This document shows, piece after piece, positions 11,228 to 23,603 of a stretch of DNA of 64,000 nucleotides (its first letter is position 1; each line of letters opens with the position of its first letter). The stretch is from Daucus carota subsp. sativus (taxonomy: Eukaryota > Streptophyta > Magnoliopsida > Apiales > Apiaceae), in the NCBI RefSeq assembly GCF_001625215.2, contig NC_030389.2:2268930-2332929 (forward strand), read 5' to 3'. The translations under genes and the position numbers were made by a program. The notes under the pieces are model-generated. The model made no database searches. It was not told the origin of the DNA and saw only the letters and a program-made list of their open reading frames with translations.

Positions 11228-11485
11228 GGGGCCGTTTGGGTTAGCTTAAAATAAGTGACTTCTTAGTTAAATTAAAGAAGTGGAGTAGAAGTGAGAAGTA
11301 AATAAGTGAATAAAGTGTTTGGAAAAGAAGCCGAAGCACTGAGAGAGAAGGTAGCATTCTCAGATTCTTAAAAATGCTTCTACTTCTTTACACAAACGGG
11401 TCAAGAAAAGCAGAAGCTGGAAGCAGCTTCTGCTTCCACCATCAGAAGCTTCCAGCCTTCCACCATCCAAACAGCCAACAGGCCC
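11228..11485. mobile_element. GGCCGTTTGG-end MITE
   Basis: Begins GGGGCCGTTTGGG and ends with inverted CCAAACAGCCAACAGGCCC. Interior words AAAATAAGTGACTTC and GAAGTGGAG recur in partial copies at about 32137, 32423, 43277 and in 50953-51225. No clear target duplication, so the superfamily is open. Confidence 0.6.
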
Positions 11486-13048
11486 TTTATCTGGCTTGTC
11501 TCACTTGGTCAAATCCTCAAATTTGTCTGGAAAACCTTCCAGCCTACATGTAATATCATCATGATTGAACCACCTAAACGACTATTCCGTAATCCCTATA
11601 TCCCAAAGTGACCCACTTCTTTTTGCACGCATCTTCGTAGGAATACCTTTTTTTTTCTTGTCACAATCTTCTGTATGGATACTTATAAATGATATCTTTT
11701 TTGTTTTTTTTTTCTATACAAAAACATAAGATTCATATTTTTTGAAAAAACAAAACAAATTGAAAAATAATATTTATAAATATCTCTTCCGAACGTATTG
11801 AAATATATGAAAAAGTCAAATGATCACTTTTTTCGGACGAAGGGAGTAACGTATTCTAAGTTTATCCGATAGGAAGTTAAACCTCTGTACTAACTTATTT
11901 TAACTTTTCAAGTTTAATTAAATATATATAATTATTATAAAAGATGAGTTTTAATATTTCATTAGATTGCTATTATTAACAATATGAGACCAAGTTTTCC
12001 GCACAACTAGCGTGTTCTGTATATGATATTATGTATTTTGTAATATTCCGTACAATTCGTTTTCTTTAAATGTATCATCATATTTTTCGCTTACATTCGT
12101 GAGAACCCTTATATTTGATTTATCACATATAATATCTTTAATTTAAGTGACATGTAATATATTTGATTTCAGATTAAAATACAAATTTATATTTGTTTTT
12201 GTAGAAAAAATTATATGAAAATGAGTTTTAAATCATATAAATCAAAGTCAAAATGAGTGACATATATATTTAGTTATTAAATTTGAATATATTTCACTCG
12301 TTTTAACTCTGTTTATATGATCCAAAGTTCTATTTTATTTTATTTTTACAAAATGTCAAATATACAATTTGTTTATAATGTTAAATCCATTATATTACGT
12401 TTATATATTATGATATTATACATGAAAAATCAAACACACAATATATCATAAATTTTACAAAACACTTCAAATATTTTATACATGACCCATGAGTTATGTA
12501 AACCTTTTTCTTACTGCGTTTTTTCTCAAAATGCAAAACTCTTTTCTGAATTATACTTTTATTTACAAAACACAAGCATTTCAAACGAAAGTTATAGTAA
12601 TTTTTCTAAAATAATGAGTATTCTCCAATAAGGTATTTTTCATAAAACCAACCCTTTATCTAAATGGGTAAACTAATTATTTTACTATTTCTTAAATTAT
12701 GCCTGACATCTTAAATAATGACGAAATCAAATTTGGAACACCACACACAAGTTAGAAAACCAAGTCTCTCAATTTCTCACACACAGCAACGCAGAACTCA
12801 TTGCCATACATATATGCCTGGTGGAAATTAATATGTGAAAATCTAGTATTGCAGAAGAGAAAACAGAACAACTAAATTCCGAAGACACGAGTAATTCCCA
12901 TTCTTCCTACCTTGAGCTCATGACTTCAAATCATCTCATTACTCGTAAATGTATTTAACTAGCACCGCAACGAATTAACCTACATCACATAATATAAGAA
13001 ACACGTAATTGGAATGTAGTTCATCGTGAAGGAATAGAAATAGAAGAA
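11486..13048. other. Intergenic DNA with repeat fragments
   Basis: No gene detected. 11849-12040 matches 336-560. About 12740-13040 matches the 3' flank of gene B (16098-16310) and partly that of gene C (26760-26860), including ATTGCAGAAGAGAAAAC and TTTAACTAGCACCGCAA. It is an orphan copy of the downstream flank without a gene body, evidence of a lost or rearranged duplicate. Confidence 0.55.
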
Positions 13049-13158
13049 ATGAAGATTCACGACTTCATTCCGGAGGAAGAAATAGAAGAGGTTGAGGATG
13101 ACGCCGTGGTGATCAGGGCCAACCCTCGGGTAAAGCGACTAATACGAACTCCTAGGGC
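13049..13158 (+). pseudogene. Short coding-like fragment cut by a MITE
   Basis: From ATG 13049 about 36 codons read MKIHDFIPEEEIEEVEDD, then IRANPRVKRLIRTPR, in a GC-richer patch than its surroundings. The frame enters the Stowaway-like element at about 13159, so the native C terminus is lost. Acidic then basic composition; family not recognised. It may be a captured or truncated gene end. Confidence 0.35.
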
Positions 13159-13752
13159 ATTCCGTCCCTTTGATATGTATACGTTTGGATTGGTCCCTTT
13201 GATATGTATATGTTTGGATTGGACACGAAGACTAAGAAAAGTGTATAAAGTAATACTCCCTCCATTTTGGAATAAACACGCATATTAAGAAAAAAGTTAG
13301 TTAGATGAAATCTTATCTCATATATCATTAATTAGTGACTTGATAAGTGAGAATATAGTTGAGTTTCAAAAAAATCACAATAAATATAGGGATTTAGTGC
13401 ATTGAGAAATGAGAATAATGTTGAGTTTCAAAAAAGTCACAATTAATATATAGATAAATTTGTATTGAAAGAAGAGAGGGACAAGTATTTTGGGACAATT
13501 TTTTTTTCTAAAAGGGACCTATAAATTGAGACGGAGGGAGTATAAAGTGAGAGGAAAGAGAAGGAAGAGTGAGTAAAGTAGTGGGACCCATCAATATATA
13601 ATTAATAGATTTGTAAAAGTGGATGAAAGTAGTGGGTGGTTGGGATTTTTATATTATAAAAAGTTACCCCTTTGGAAAGGTTTTGAAATGTATAGAATTG
13701 AATGAGACATCCAAAAAAGGAAAGTGTATAAAAATCAAAGGGATGGAGGGAG
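13159..13752. mobile_element. Stowaway-like MITE with a nested copy (outer)
   Basis: Begins TTCCGTCCCTTTG and ends CAAAGGGATGGAGGGAG. A second element (13256-13540) interrupts it. A short internal duplication (GTCCCTTTGATATGTATA occurs twice near 13165-13220) follows the left end. Confidence 0.65.
13256..13540. mobile_element. Stowaway-like MITE (inner)
   Basis: CTCCCTCCATTTTGG at the left, GAGACGGAGGGAG at the right, TA on each side (13254-13255, 13541-13542). Contains two tandem GAGTTTCAAAAAA-type segments. Non-coding. Confidence 0.82.
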
Positions 13753-13967
13753 TAGTATATAACGATAAATTCATGCATTTATATATTTACATGCATCTGA
13801 ATTGATTGTGTTATTAATCTTAAAACAATGTTTTTGATCATGTCAATATATAATTTGAATGTATGTAAATTTTTCCTTTACGATATGAAAGGCACCCAAA
13901 TCTATAGGGCCGGCCCTGGTGGTGATTCTTGGCTAAATCGAGCTTGGTGGTTGATCTTATGGTTTTA

Positions 13968-14193
13968 CTCCATCTGTTCCGTTTAATTCTATACGTTTCT
14001 TTTAACTGCTCGACACGCATTTTAATTCTCTTATAAAATATAGTTCTGTAACTTATTTTTGAGATTTTATCCGAACTTTAATTCAAAAAAGAAAATTCTC
14101 AAAAATATATTGCATAACTACATTTTGCAGGAGTATTAAAGTCTCTGCCGCGTCTCCGTCCCCAATGTATACTACTCAGGGGGACAGAGGGAG
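13968..14193. mobile_element. Stowaway-like MITE
   Basis: Begins CTCCATCTGTTCCG after TA 13966-13967 and ends GGGGGACAGAGGGAG before TA 14194-14195. No ORF. Confidence 0.72.
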
Positions 14194-14765
14194 TAAGTTT
14201 CTAGGCTGTTCCAAATTATGTTCTAGGGTTTAGGCTCCCGTAGTTGTCTGTCTGTTTTAGGTGCTGGTCTCGTTTTCTTTAGGTTGTCCTTGCTGCTGTG
14301 TACTTTGTGTCTCCTAGTTATCTACTACTCCCTCTGGTCCTTTATATAAGGTACCTTGACTTTTTGCACATTGTTTTAGGAGTTTTGACCATATATTTAA
14401 ATTTAATATTTTTAAATTTTTTTTTCTGAATAAAAATATAACATAAATATTATTATGTTATAATAATTCAAAACAGAATAATTTTTATCTATGTTGTTGT
14501 TTTCTTTATAAAGATTCTTTTTCTTTATCTTATCTTTAAGGTTCCCGGTCACCAGTCATCAATAACCACCAATAAGTCAATAACCAGAAAGAGTCTAATC
14601 TCAATTATTTAATAATTGTTAAATTATTTTATTACATTATACTTTTTATCCCGACATAATGATAACACATATTTAATCCCTCCGTCTTTTAATATTTTTT
14701 CTGTTTCTTTTTGTCACGGTTGACGACACACATTTTTTATCATTATAATCTTTAATTTTGTCTTA

Positions 14766-15384
14766 GGGGTCATTTGATAACACCTTAATGAAAGGAATCA
14801 TTGGAGTCGTCCAGAATTTATTTGATCAAGAGTGTTTGATAAACTTCGTGATAGGCTGGACGACAAAGAAAAAGTTCTGAACCACAGCACCTAGTTTCTC
14901 TCCCTCAACCATCTAGCGGAGTGTTTAGTAAAACAAAAAATCCACTTCAGCATGACTCTCGCTCAATTAATAATATATTTGTCTAGTTCCTAATAAAATT
15001 TATATATGTCATATTGCATACTCTCTTTGATTTATTATATAAGTTGTTTGACTATTAAAAAGAATTTTTAGAAGATTTGACAATATGCTTAAAATTATTT
15101 TTTTTTAATTTTTTTAATAAAAATATTTATATTTTAAAAAAATTACAAATATATTAATTTTTACTATATGATCAAAGCACCCAAAATTACGTTTATATTA
15201 AACAACCTATAAATTGCATTAGAGAGAGTATCATTTAGCAGAATTTTTTAATAAATTATTCATCATTCAGCTAAATTATAAAAAATGTTAACAAACGACC
15301 TTTCTCATCCAGTAATTAAGATTGACCGATCATCCAGGAATCTCAGTGATCCAGAAATGACGTTAAGATTTAACAAATGACCCC
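14766..15384. mobile_element. PIF/Harbinger (Tourist-type) MITE
   Basis: TTA target duplications (14763-14765, 15385-15387) flank ends GGGGTCATTTG and CAAATGACCCC. It is inserted in a Stowaway-like element and itself contains another (15021-15228), a three-level nest. Confidence 0.85.
15021..15228. mobile_element. Stowaway-like MITE, innermost of a three-level nest
   Basis: CTCTCTTTGATTTATT at the left and inverted GAGAGAG at the right with TA flanks (15019-15020, 15229-15230). Arms pair through AAGTTGTTTGACTATT-like text. Confidence 0.7.
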
Positions 15385-15530
15385 TTAGTAACAAATATAA
15401 AAGCTTCACCGTATTAAAGTACTTACAAATACGAATCCAACAAGATCACTCATGATTATATTTAGTCTTATAGATAAGTTTTAAATTAGTAACTTGTCTC
15501 ACGTGATGAACAGTCCCGATATTTTAAATA

Positions 15531-16505
15531 GAAAAAGTTTGATAAATGATGATTAAAAAAATCTTGATTTGGAATGATGATAGGTTAATCTCTCCCTGTC
15601 AAGATCAGGGTCGGCCCCCCCTTGCTCTTCCCGAAAATAGTGAAAGGAAAAGAGTAGACGATAAAGGAATAGGATGACTAGTACTTTATTTATTTTAAAC
15701 CGATCCATTTTCTTCTACTTGTATTTTTTCCTTCCCATATTCAAAAAATGTATTAAATAAAAGAAAAGAGTAAAATGTTTACTTTCAAAAAAAAAAGAGT
15801 AAAAAGTTAAATACATATCAATATTTAATTAGTATTTTTAGAGAGAACAATAATAAATTTGAGGATTTTTCCTCATAGAAAATAAATTTAGAAAGTTGGT
15901 ACGGTTAATTTTATGTTAACAAATATTTGTCTTTAAAAAGAACTTAATTATTACCTTCACAGTAGAAAACAATTTTGCGGGTGTTACTTCTGCTTTTATC
16001 TTATGATGATTTGGAAAAAAAGTTAGGCTAATTTATGATTTTATATGGGAATTTTTGAGTTGAACTCAGAACTTGAGTTTCTTATACATAATTACATATG
16101 CCTGCTGGAAATTAACATGTGAAGATCTAGTATTGCAGAAGAGAAAACAGAGCAATCAAGTTCCGATGACACGAGTAACTCTCATTCTTCCTACCTTGAG
16201 CTTATGACTTCAAATCATCTCACAAATTTATTTAACTAGCACCGCAATGAATTAACCTACATCACATAATATAACAAACACGTAATCATAACAATTGGAA
16301 TGTACTTCATCACGAAGGAGTCAAGAATCAAAGGTTTCGTGTAAAAACTATCAGAGTTTCTATTACAGTCATCAAAGAAGATGCATCACATTAAGAGAAC
16401 AACAACAAACAACCATATCCAGGCGTTGAATTTCAAAACAATATGAATTACACACCCTTTGCATTGTTCCGGTGATAAGAATATCAAATATATATTACAA
16501 ATAAA
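15531..16505. other. Intergenic DNA leading into the gene B 3' flank
   Basis: 15531-16090 shows no gene or clear element. From about 16098 it matches 12830-13040 and, further on, the flanks of genes A and C (for example TTTGCATTGTTCCGGTGATAA-type text near 16459, 7354 and 27040), so the 3' flanks were duplicated with the genes. Confidence 0.55.
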
Positions 16506-16651
16506 TCAACTTTCGATTGCTATCCGTCTCAGGTCATTCAGTCTTACCATCAACTTGTAGTGCCGCTTTCTGTCGGTTTGCATCTGCAGATAACTGACTC
16601 TCCGCATCATCGATATATATTGGCACCTTAAGTGGATCAGCATATATATGA

Positions 16652-19273
16652 TTAGTTTTTCACATCCTTCATTCCTACTTCTGCTGATTGATTCTCCACA
16701 TCCCACTGTACTGCTTTATGTTCATCTGCAACAGATTGGTCCTCCACCTGTTGCTCCATATTAGCTATTTCAATAATAATCATGAGTATTATCACGACAC
16801 CCGCTACGTCAATACATACTTTTGTAGCATATGAAAAGTTTTTCCAGAAAACTTCCCAAGGATGATTTTTCAGATTAAGCTCCATGAAATAGGCGAAAGC
16901 TAGTTGAAGATATGATACGAGAACTATAAAATCTAGAGCATTTGTTGTGGTGAGAAGTTTTTCACTTTTGGGTGGAGTGACAGATTGTGACGGTGGAGTA
17001 AGTTGAGCTCTCTTTCTTTCGACAATGAGCATTTGACAGTAACTGCCAATGGCCACTATCCCAAAGCCTGTCATCCAGTAAGCTTTCCAAATATTTGCAT
17101 CCCCTGTTGCAGACTTGGATAAAGCAAGGAGTGCTAGCTTATATAGAAATTTCAGATATTCAGCTCTATTTTTGTTCAGCTGAAAAAAGTAGATTGAACA
17201 ATAAAATTAAAACACCTATGTAGAACCAATCTAAAGCAATACTAGTAGAACACACATGCGAAAGGATATAATGTAATAACAGATAAAATTCGCAATCAAA
17301 CAAGTTACAAGTTGTGTAAGAACAAGGAGATCAAACAAGTTGTGTTTGTGTGTGTATAAATTGAAAGAGACATAAAAGAAAGGATATGAATGAATCCGAT
17401 CCAATGCAAAACTACCTCCTAACGTTACAGAAGAACGACACCACTATCGAGCTAGAATCGAGCACGATAATTATTACTAAGAGAGAGGACTGATATGTAT
17501 TTAGAATATTACTCTGATACTCTGATATTCATTTATCTCAGGTCGCACACGCAGAAAATACCAAGGCTTGCGAGGCCACTAACCTTGCCTTGGAATCCCA
17601 CAACAAACACATACATTATAACACAGCACAAGAGTCTTGTTATATAAAATCTTGATATGCTCTGCTTTATCTTTTAAATGTGAAACTTAAGATTCCATTC
17701 AAGATACAGTCACCTACTCAAAATACAATAATAATTCTCAAAATGGCTAGACAAAACAGGGCTAAAACCCACATTTCTTCTTACATATCTATCACTATAA
17801 ATCAAGAAGCCAAGCATCATAGATTCGCATACTAAATCTACCTATATATGAGATTATCTTCCACAAAAATGCATGAAACAAAACATAAACCGATGAAAAC
17901 ACATGACTTAATATACAAAACACACCTAAGCAAATCAGAAAAAAAACACATGACTAATCTTTTACTTCCTTCGTCCCTTTGTTTTTTATACACTTTCTTT
18001 TTCAGGATGTGCCATTCAATTATGTACATTTCAAAACTTTCCCATATTAGTAAACCTTTATAATATGGAAAATACCAAGGCTTGTGAGGCCACTAACCTT
18101 GCCTTGGAATCCCACAACAAACACATACTGACATACATTACAACACAACACAAGTGTCTTGTTATATAAAATCTTGATGTGCTCTGCTTAATCTTTTAAA
18201 TGTGAAACTTAAGATTCCATTCAAGATACAATCACCTACTCAAAATACAATAATAATTCTCAAAATGGCTAGACAATATAGGGCTAAAACCCACATTACT
18301 ATAAATCAAGAAGCCAAGCATCATAGGTTCGCATACAAATCTACCTATATATGAGATTATCTTCCACAAAAACACATGAAACAAAACATAACCTGATGAA
18401 AACACATGACTTAATATACAAAACACACCTAAGCAAATCAGGAAAAAACACATGACTGATCTTTTACTTCCTTCGTCCCTTTGTTTTTTATATACTTTCC
18501 TTTTTGGAATGTGCCATTCAATTCTATACATTTCAAAACTTTCTCATATTAGTAAACCTTTATAATATGGAAATCTCACCCGCCGACTACCTTCATCTAC
18601 TTTTTCAAATCTATCACTAATAATATTAATGGGTCCCACCACTTTATCGACTTTTATTTCTTTTTCTCGTTATTTTACATTATTTTACTATATAGTTTTC
18701 TTAGTCTCCGTGTCCAATACAAACATGTATATTCGAGAGGGACGGAAGGAGCATCAACCAAGCATCACAGGTTTGTGTTTTTCTGCAGCTTAGCCCCACC
18801 AAACAGTTTCGTTTATAAACTACTATTAACCTCAACCAAACACCCCAGGCCTCAGTAACACCTCTCCCCTTTTCAACCTCCTTAATCCACCCTAGTTTTC
18901 GGGAAAAAAATCCCAAATATTGTTTGAAATTTTGTTCACAACATGGGTTTAAATAATAGATCTAACTAAATTAGAGGAAAGCACAATCTCTGCAGATCAT
19001 CGGAGAATCGCCGGAGATCACCGGACCACTGCCGGAGATCGCCGGAAAATAAGATGAAAACTCATAAAAGTTTCGAAAATGTACCTCAGAAGGGAGGTTC
19101 TTGATGAAGCTTCGAATCATCGAAAACAAGACGGTGATTTTGGCAGCGACGACGATGACGTGGCGGTGGTAGCTGCCTTGCTCCCTGCATACATAGTAAA
19201 TATAACAACACAACAACATTAAGAACATAAAAAGAGGCAGCACAATCCAGCATAATTCCTTCACGTTAACCAT
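16652..19273 (-). CDS. Membrane protein of unknown function, family 1, copy B
   Basis: Exon 1 is 19273-19085 (63 codons, donor GTACAT) and exon 2 is 17179-16652 (acceptor TTTTTTCAG before CTG AAC), phase 0, giving 238 aa. It follows copies A and C residue for residue in layout: one hydrophobic span in exon 1 (WIVLPLFMFLMLLCCYIYYV), about four in exon 2, a Pro/Ser loop (LTPPSQSVTPPKSEK) and a charged tail. The 1.9 kb intron contains a tandem duplication (17554-18573). Function unknown; no catalytic motif seen. Exon pairing is inferred as for copy A. TATAAAAG is found about 100 bp upstream. Confidence 0.7.
17554..18573. repeat. Two-copy tandem duplication (about 510 bp) in the gene B intron
   Basis: 17554-18066 and 18067-18573 are near-identical direct copies, each starting GAAAATACCAAGGCTTG and ending in TTTATAATATGGAAA. 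Each includes a CTTCCTTCGTCCCTTTG Stowaway-like end. Copies A and C have a single version of this intron segment, so the duplication is specific to gene B. Confidence 0.85.
18466..18751. mobile_element. Stowaway-like MITE at the end of the duplicated intron segment
   Basis: CTTCCTTCGTCCC at the left and inverted GGGACGGAAGGAG at the right, with the typical interior ACATTTCAAAACTTT and GGGTCCCACCACTTTA. The left half also exists in the upstream duplicate (about 17965-18065) without the right half. Confidence 0.6.
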
Positions 19274-19495
19274 TTTGTTTGAAGCTAATAAAAGTAGAAT
19301 TTCAGAGACTAGACAGCTTTGTAAGAAGAATAAGAGCGGAAAGTAGTGAGTCTAGATACTGGATAGTTTGTCTTTTATACTACCCTTGTTTTATGGAAAA
19401 GGGTACACGTGAGTCGTGACACCTGGCTGCTTCTGGTCAAGGCTTCATATTGAGGCAAGCGCAAGTAGCCAAGTACCGCCTCTTCTTACAAATTA

Positions 19496-20093
19496 CTCCC
19501 TCCGTCCCCCTCAATTGTTTACATTGGAGGGGGACACGGAGACCAGGACAATGTATGGAAAATGAGGACACGGAGAGCAAGACAATGTATGGAAAATGAG
19601 TAAAGTTAGATGAAAAGTGGGTAAAGTGGTAGGACCTATCAATATTTAATAATAGATTTGAGATAGTAGAGGAAAGTAGTGGGTGTAATAGTTATTTTTA
19701 TTGTTAAATATGAGATAGTGGGGGAAGATAGTGGATGTAATGATGAGAAAAACTTAGTATTATAATAACGTAAAGAAATGAGAGGGACATCTCAAAATAG
19801 TACTCTCTCCGTCTCTTATTACTTTTCCTGTTTCTCTTCAGCACGTTTGCCAATACACACTTTTGATCTTTAATATCATTAATTTAGTATTGGTATTAAA
19901 TATAAAAACTTCATTGTATTAAAGTACTCATGAATACGAATCCAACAAGATCACTCACGGCTATATTTAGTCTTATAGATTAGACGTAAATTAGTAATTT
20001 GTCTCATGTTATGAACAGTCCCGACATATGAAACGAGAAAAGAATAAAGAAACGGAGGGAGTAACTGTAAAGAAATGAGAGGGACAGAGAGAG
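19496..20093. mobile_element. Stowaway-like MITE with a nested copy (outer)
   Basis: CTCCCTCCGTCCCCC at the left, GAGGGACAGAGAGAG at the right, TA flanks (19494-19495, 20094-20095). It sits between upstream sequence of gene B and the block that matches the MULE insertion site. Confidence 0.72.
19803..20061. mobile_element. Stowaway-like MITE (inner)
   Basis: CTCTCTCCGTCTCTTATT at the left and AAACGGAGGGAG at the right, TA on both sides (19801-19802, 20062-20063). It is the intact relative of the interrupted element at 14676-15530. Confidence 0.78.
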
Positions 20094-20584
20094 TACAAAC
20101 AACTGTCAATGCTGAGCTGAGCTGGCTGCCACGACAGAACGCACTTAATGTGAATATCATTCGATCTGGCCCAACCTCAAATTCCTTTTCATATGTGTTT
20201 GACTCGCGCATGAAAGTTTGTTTATATGTGTCCTTTTCATGAAGAATGAGCTTATGTTTTTTTATCTGCTCAAATGTATATCTAAAGAATTGCAGAAGAT
20301 AATTATTAAAAAAAAAACTGTAGATGATAAAAATTAGAAAGCTAGATCCTTTAGAACATCTATATTTTTTTATATGGCACTCTTTGTTTAAATTATCAAA
20401 TGTAAATCAAATTATCTAGACACTTCATCAATTTATAACTCAGATCATCAAAATATTTGAATAACTTATAAATGATCACCAATGTTCATATATTCAAATA
20501 TTCTACCAAAAATGAATTTTATAAATAAGCACCAATATTATCAACTATTTTAATTCACCTTTTTCAATTTATTAATTAAATATT

Positions 20585-21134
20585 GGGTTAATTATCTAAT
20601 TGGTCACTGAAATGGGTATAATGTATCAAGTTGGTCACTGAACTCAAAACGGTATCAAGATGGTCAAGTGATCATAAATATCAAACAAGCACCTTAAAAT
20701 ATGAATTCAAACAATAAAAATATTATTTATAAAGTTTTACACATTATTTTTTAATGTTACCAAAACCAAATAAGAGGTTATGACTTCTAATATTTATGAT
20801 AATATATTTAGATTTTATCAAGTTTATTTATTATTTATTTCTAAATAAAACAAAGAAAATAACTATATAATAAAATATAAATAATAAATAAACTTGATAA
20901 AATATAAATATATTATTTTAAATACTAGAAGTCATAACCTTATAGTTGGTTGTGGTAACATTTAAAAATAATGTGTAAAACTTTATAAATAATATTTTTA
21001 TTACTTGAACTCATATTTCAAGGTACTTGTTTGATATTTATGGCCAATTCAGTGACCATCTTGATACCGTTTTGAGTTCAGTGACCAACTTGATATATTA
21101 AGCCCACTTCAATGACCAACTTGATAATTAACCC
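20585..21134. mobile_element. Palindromic MULE-type MITE, copy 1
   Basis: A 10-bp duplication ATTAAATATT (20575-20584, 21135-21144) flanks ends GGGTTAATTATC and GATAATTAACCC. Nearly the whole 550 bp is an inverted repeat (for example GTTGGTCACTGAACTC near the left, GAGTTCAGTGACCAAC near the right). No ORF. The 9-11 bp duplication with long TIRs suits a Mutator-like origin. Confidence 0.88.
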
Positions 21135-21751
21135 ATTAAATATTCATAAATTTTATTCTTTTACACACTTTTCATATTGTTAGCAGTTCTTTCAAATATT
21201 TTTCTTAACTTATGTACTCGATCTAGTGTAATGATTACGACAGAAGACTAAGTATATTTCTACTTACATGTATAAAATAAAAAAAACTTTGAATATTTGA
21301 AATATGTATTTGGATATATAAAACAATGAATTTAGAGTCGATGTAATTTCAATTCTTGCTAATACTCATAATATATCAAAATCATCTTTTTAATTTTCTC
21401 TTCCTACTCTTCTTACTATGTTATACAGTATAATTTTCTCAAAATTTAGGTCTCCGTACATAATTTTCACAAAGTAAACCTCTTTTTAACTTTTTTATAT
21501 ACATGTAAACATAAATGTTTGACGACTCCAAATTGATATGTGATGCACCGTGAAAGTCAGAAAACTAATAAAAAGTTTCACCCCAATTCTTATCGACTAA
21601 AATATAATGAATATAAGGACAACTTAATAGTGTAGTGATTAAAAATTTATTATTTGTTATCTCTCCGCACCACACTTTTTTTTTTTTTTTTGACAAAATG
21701 TCCGCACCACACTTAATTGTAATGTAACTATGTAAGTCATATTTAGTAAAA

Positions 21752-22284
21752 GGGTTAATAATCAAGTGAGTCACCAAAGTGGGCTTGATATATCAAGTTG
21801 GTCACCGAACTCAAAACGGTCTCAAATTGGTCACTTAAGTCAGTTATATGTATCTGTAAATATGAATTCAAGGAGTAAAGATATTATTTATAGAGGTTTA
21901 AATATTATTTTTGAATGTTACCACAACTAAATACAAGATTATGACTTCTCGTATTTATGAAAATATATTTAGATTTTATCAAGTTTATTTACTATTTATT
22001 TTTTATTATATAGTTATTTTCTTTATTTTAATTATAAATATATAGTAAATAAACTTGATAAATCTGAATATAATACCATAAATACCAGAAGTCATGATCT
22101 TATACTTAGTTTTGGTAACATTCAAAAATAATATGTAAACCTCTATAAATAATATATTTACCCCTCCAACTTATATTTACAGATACATATAACTGACTTG
22201 AGTGATCAATTTGACACCGTTTTGAGTTCAGTGACCAACTTGATATTTTGAGCCCACTTTAGTGACTCACTTGATTATTAACCC
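21752..22284. mobile_element. Palindromic MULE-type MITE, copy 2
   Basis: 10-bp duplication TTTAGTAAAA (21742-21751, 22285-22294), ends GGGTTAATAATC and GATTATTAACCC. The same family as 20585-21134 with an independent target. Both arms contain AAGTTGGTCAC and AACTCAAAACGGT-type text. Confidence 0.88.
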
Positions 22285-22294
22285 TTTAGTAAAA

Positions 22295-22743
22295 AAAAGA
22301 AAAAATGAGTATTGTTTAATCTACCACTGCCCTGTCAGCAACTTACCTTCTTTTTTATTTTTACCAAACTTTAACTAACTCAATATTTCCTTCTTTATTA
22401 ATTAAAAACCTATTTCAAGTGTTTTTTCGCAAACAATTTAAGTATGTGGTTTATTTCAAAATTCAAGATAATCTAATGTGTCTTTTGTGCCCCGAACAAT
22501 TCTGTTTTAAGGAGTGAGTTTGGGGTTTTCTTAACCCGTATTAAAAAGCTAATCATATTCAAGAAATTTTGGGAGAGAAGTATTAAATTAAAAGTGCTAT
22601 TTTCTTCTTATAACTTTTGCTACTTTTCAATCTTTTCTTCTGATAATCATTTGTTTTTCTTAAATTAATAAACATTATGATTAAAATTATCCCAACATTT
22701 AATAATTTATGAATCCGAATATTTTAATAACTTATATATCATA
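22295..22743. other. Intergenic DNA, duplicate of 6050-6540
   Basis: No gene. Matches the left block in order (TTCAAGATAATCTAAT, GAAATTTTGGGAGAGAAGT), then is interrupted by the MITE at 22744. Confidence 0.6.
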
Positions 22744-22977
22744 CTCCCTCCGTCCCACAATACATGTCCTTTTGACTTTTTTCACGTAATTTGAGGTGCA
22801 AATAAAACATATGTCTATATATTATTTTTCAAATTTTCTTTTTCTGAATAAAAATATGGATGTTATACTTTTATTCAGAAAAAAAAAATTGAAAAATAAT
22901 GTATAGAAGTATGTTTTATTTGCACATCAAATTACGTGCAAAAAGTCAAAGGGACATGTATTGTGGGACGGAGGGAG
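22744..22977. mobile_element. Stowaway-like MITE, near-perfect hairpin
   Basis: Begins CTCCCTCCGTCCCACAATAC, ends with its inverse, TA flanks (22742-22743, 22978-22979). The 234-bp element folds on itself almost end to end, a structure known to feed small-RNA production. It looks young. Confidence 0.92.
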
Positions 22978-23603
22978 TAACATATATATTATTATAATAA
23001 AAAAATAAATAACTACTATTAAAATAGTCAAACTTCCCTAATATCTCATACACCGGTTTTCTAGAAAAACGTATAAATATTTGGACTACAGAGACAGGAG
23101 ATATTTAGATTAAAATACACATCACTAGTGATGATTAAAAGTGACGTGTCGTTGTATGCGACAGCCTAAAACTAGAAACAAGTCAAGCACTTCGGCTTGT
23201 CAAGAGAGGCAGCCACAGATAAAACCCAAAGCATGCAGGAAAATGACAAATAAAAAATTGACTTGAGCTCCTTTTTTGCCATTATTTTTCTCTGTGTCGT
23301 TGCTTTCTTTATAGAGAAGTTCTCTTTCTTTATCTTATCTTTAAGGTTGCCCGGTCTCTCGACAGCAATAACTAATAATCAGACAGAGTCTAATCAACCT
23401 GTCCTAAAATCTCATTTAATTACTCCCTGTCCCTCTCATTTGTTTACTGTTACTATTTTGGGATGTCCCTCTCATTTCTTTACGTTATCATAAATAGTAA
23501 GTTTTTTCATCATTACACCCACTATCTTCCCCTACTATCTCATATTTAACAATAAAAACTACTATTACACCCACTACTTTCCTCCACTATCTCAAATCTA
23601 TTA

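Larger units (their letters stand above)
14676..15530. mobile_element. Stowaway-like element interrupted by a PIF-type MITE
   Basis: Starts ATCCCTCCGTCTTTT. Its interior (AAAGTACT...GAATCCAACAAGATCACTCA...TTTAGTCTTATAGAT) is the same as that of the intact copy at 19803-20061. The last part, including the GGAGGGAG end, is eroded. The element 14766-15384 splits it. Confidence 0.6.
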
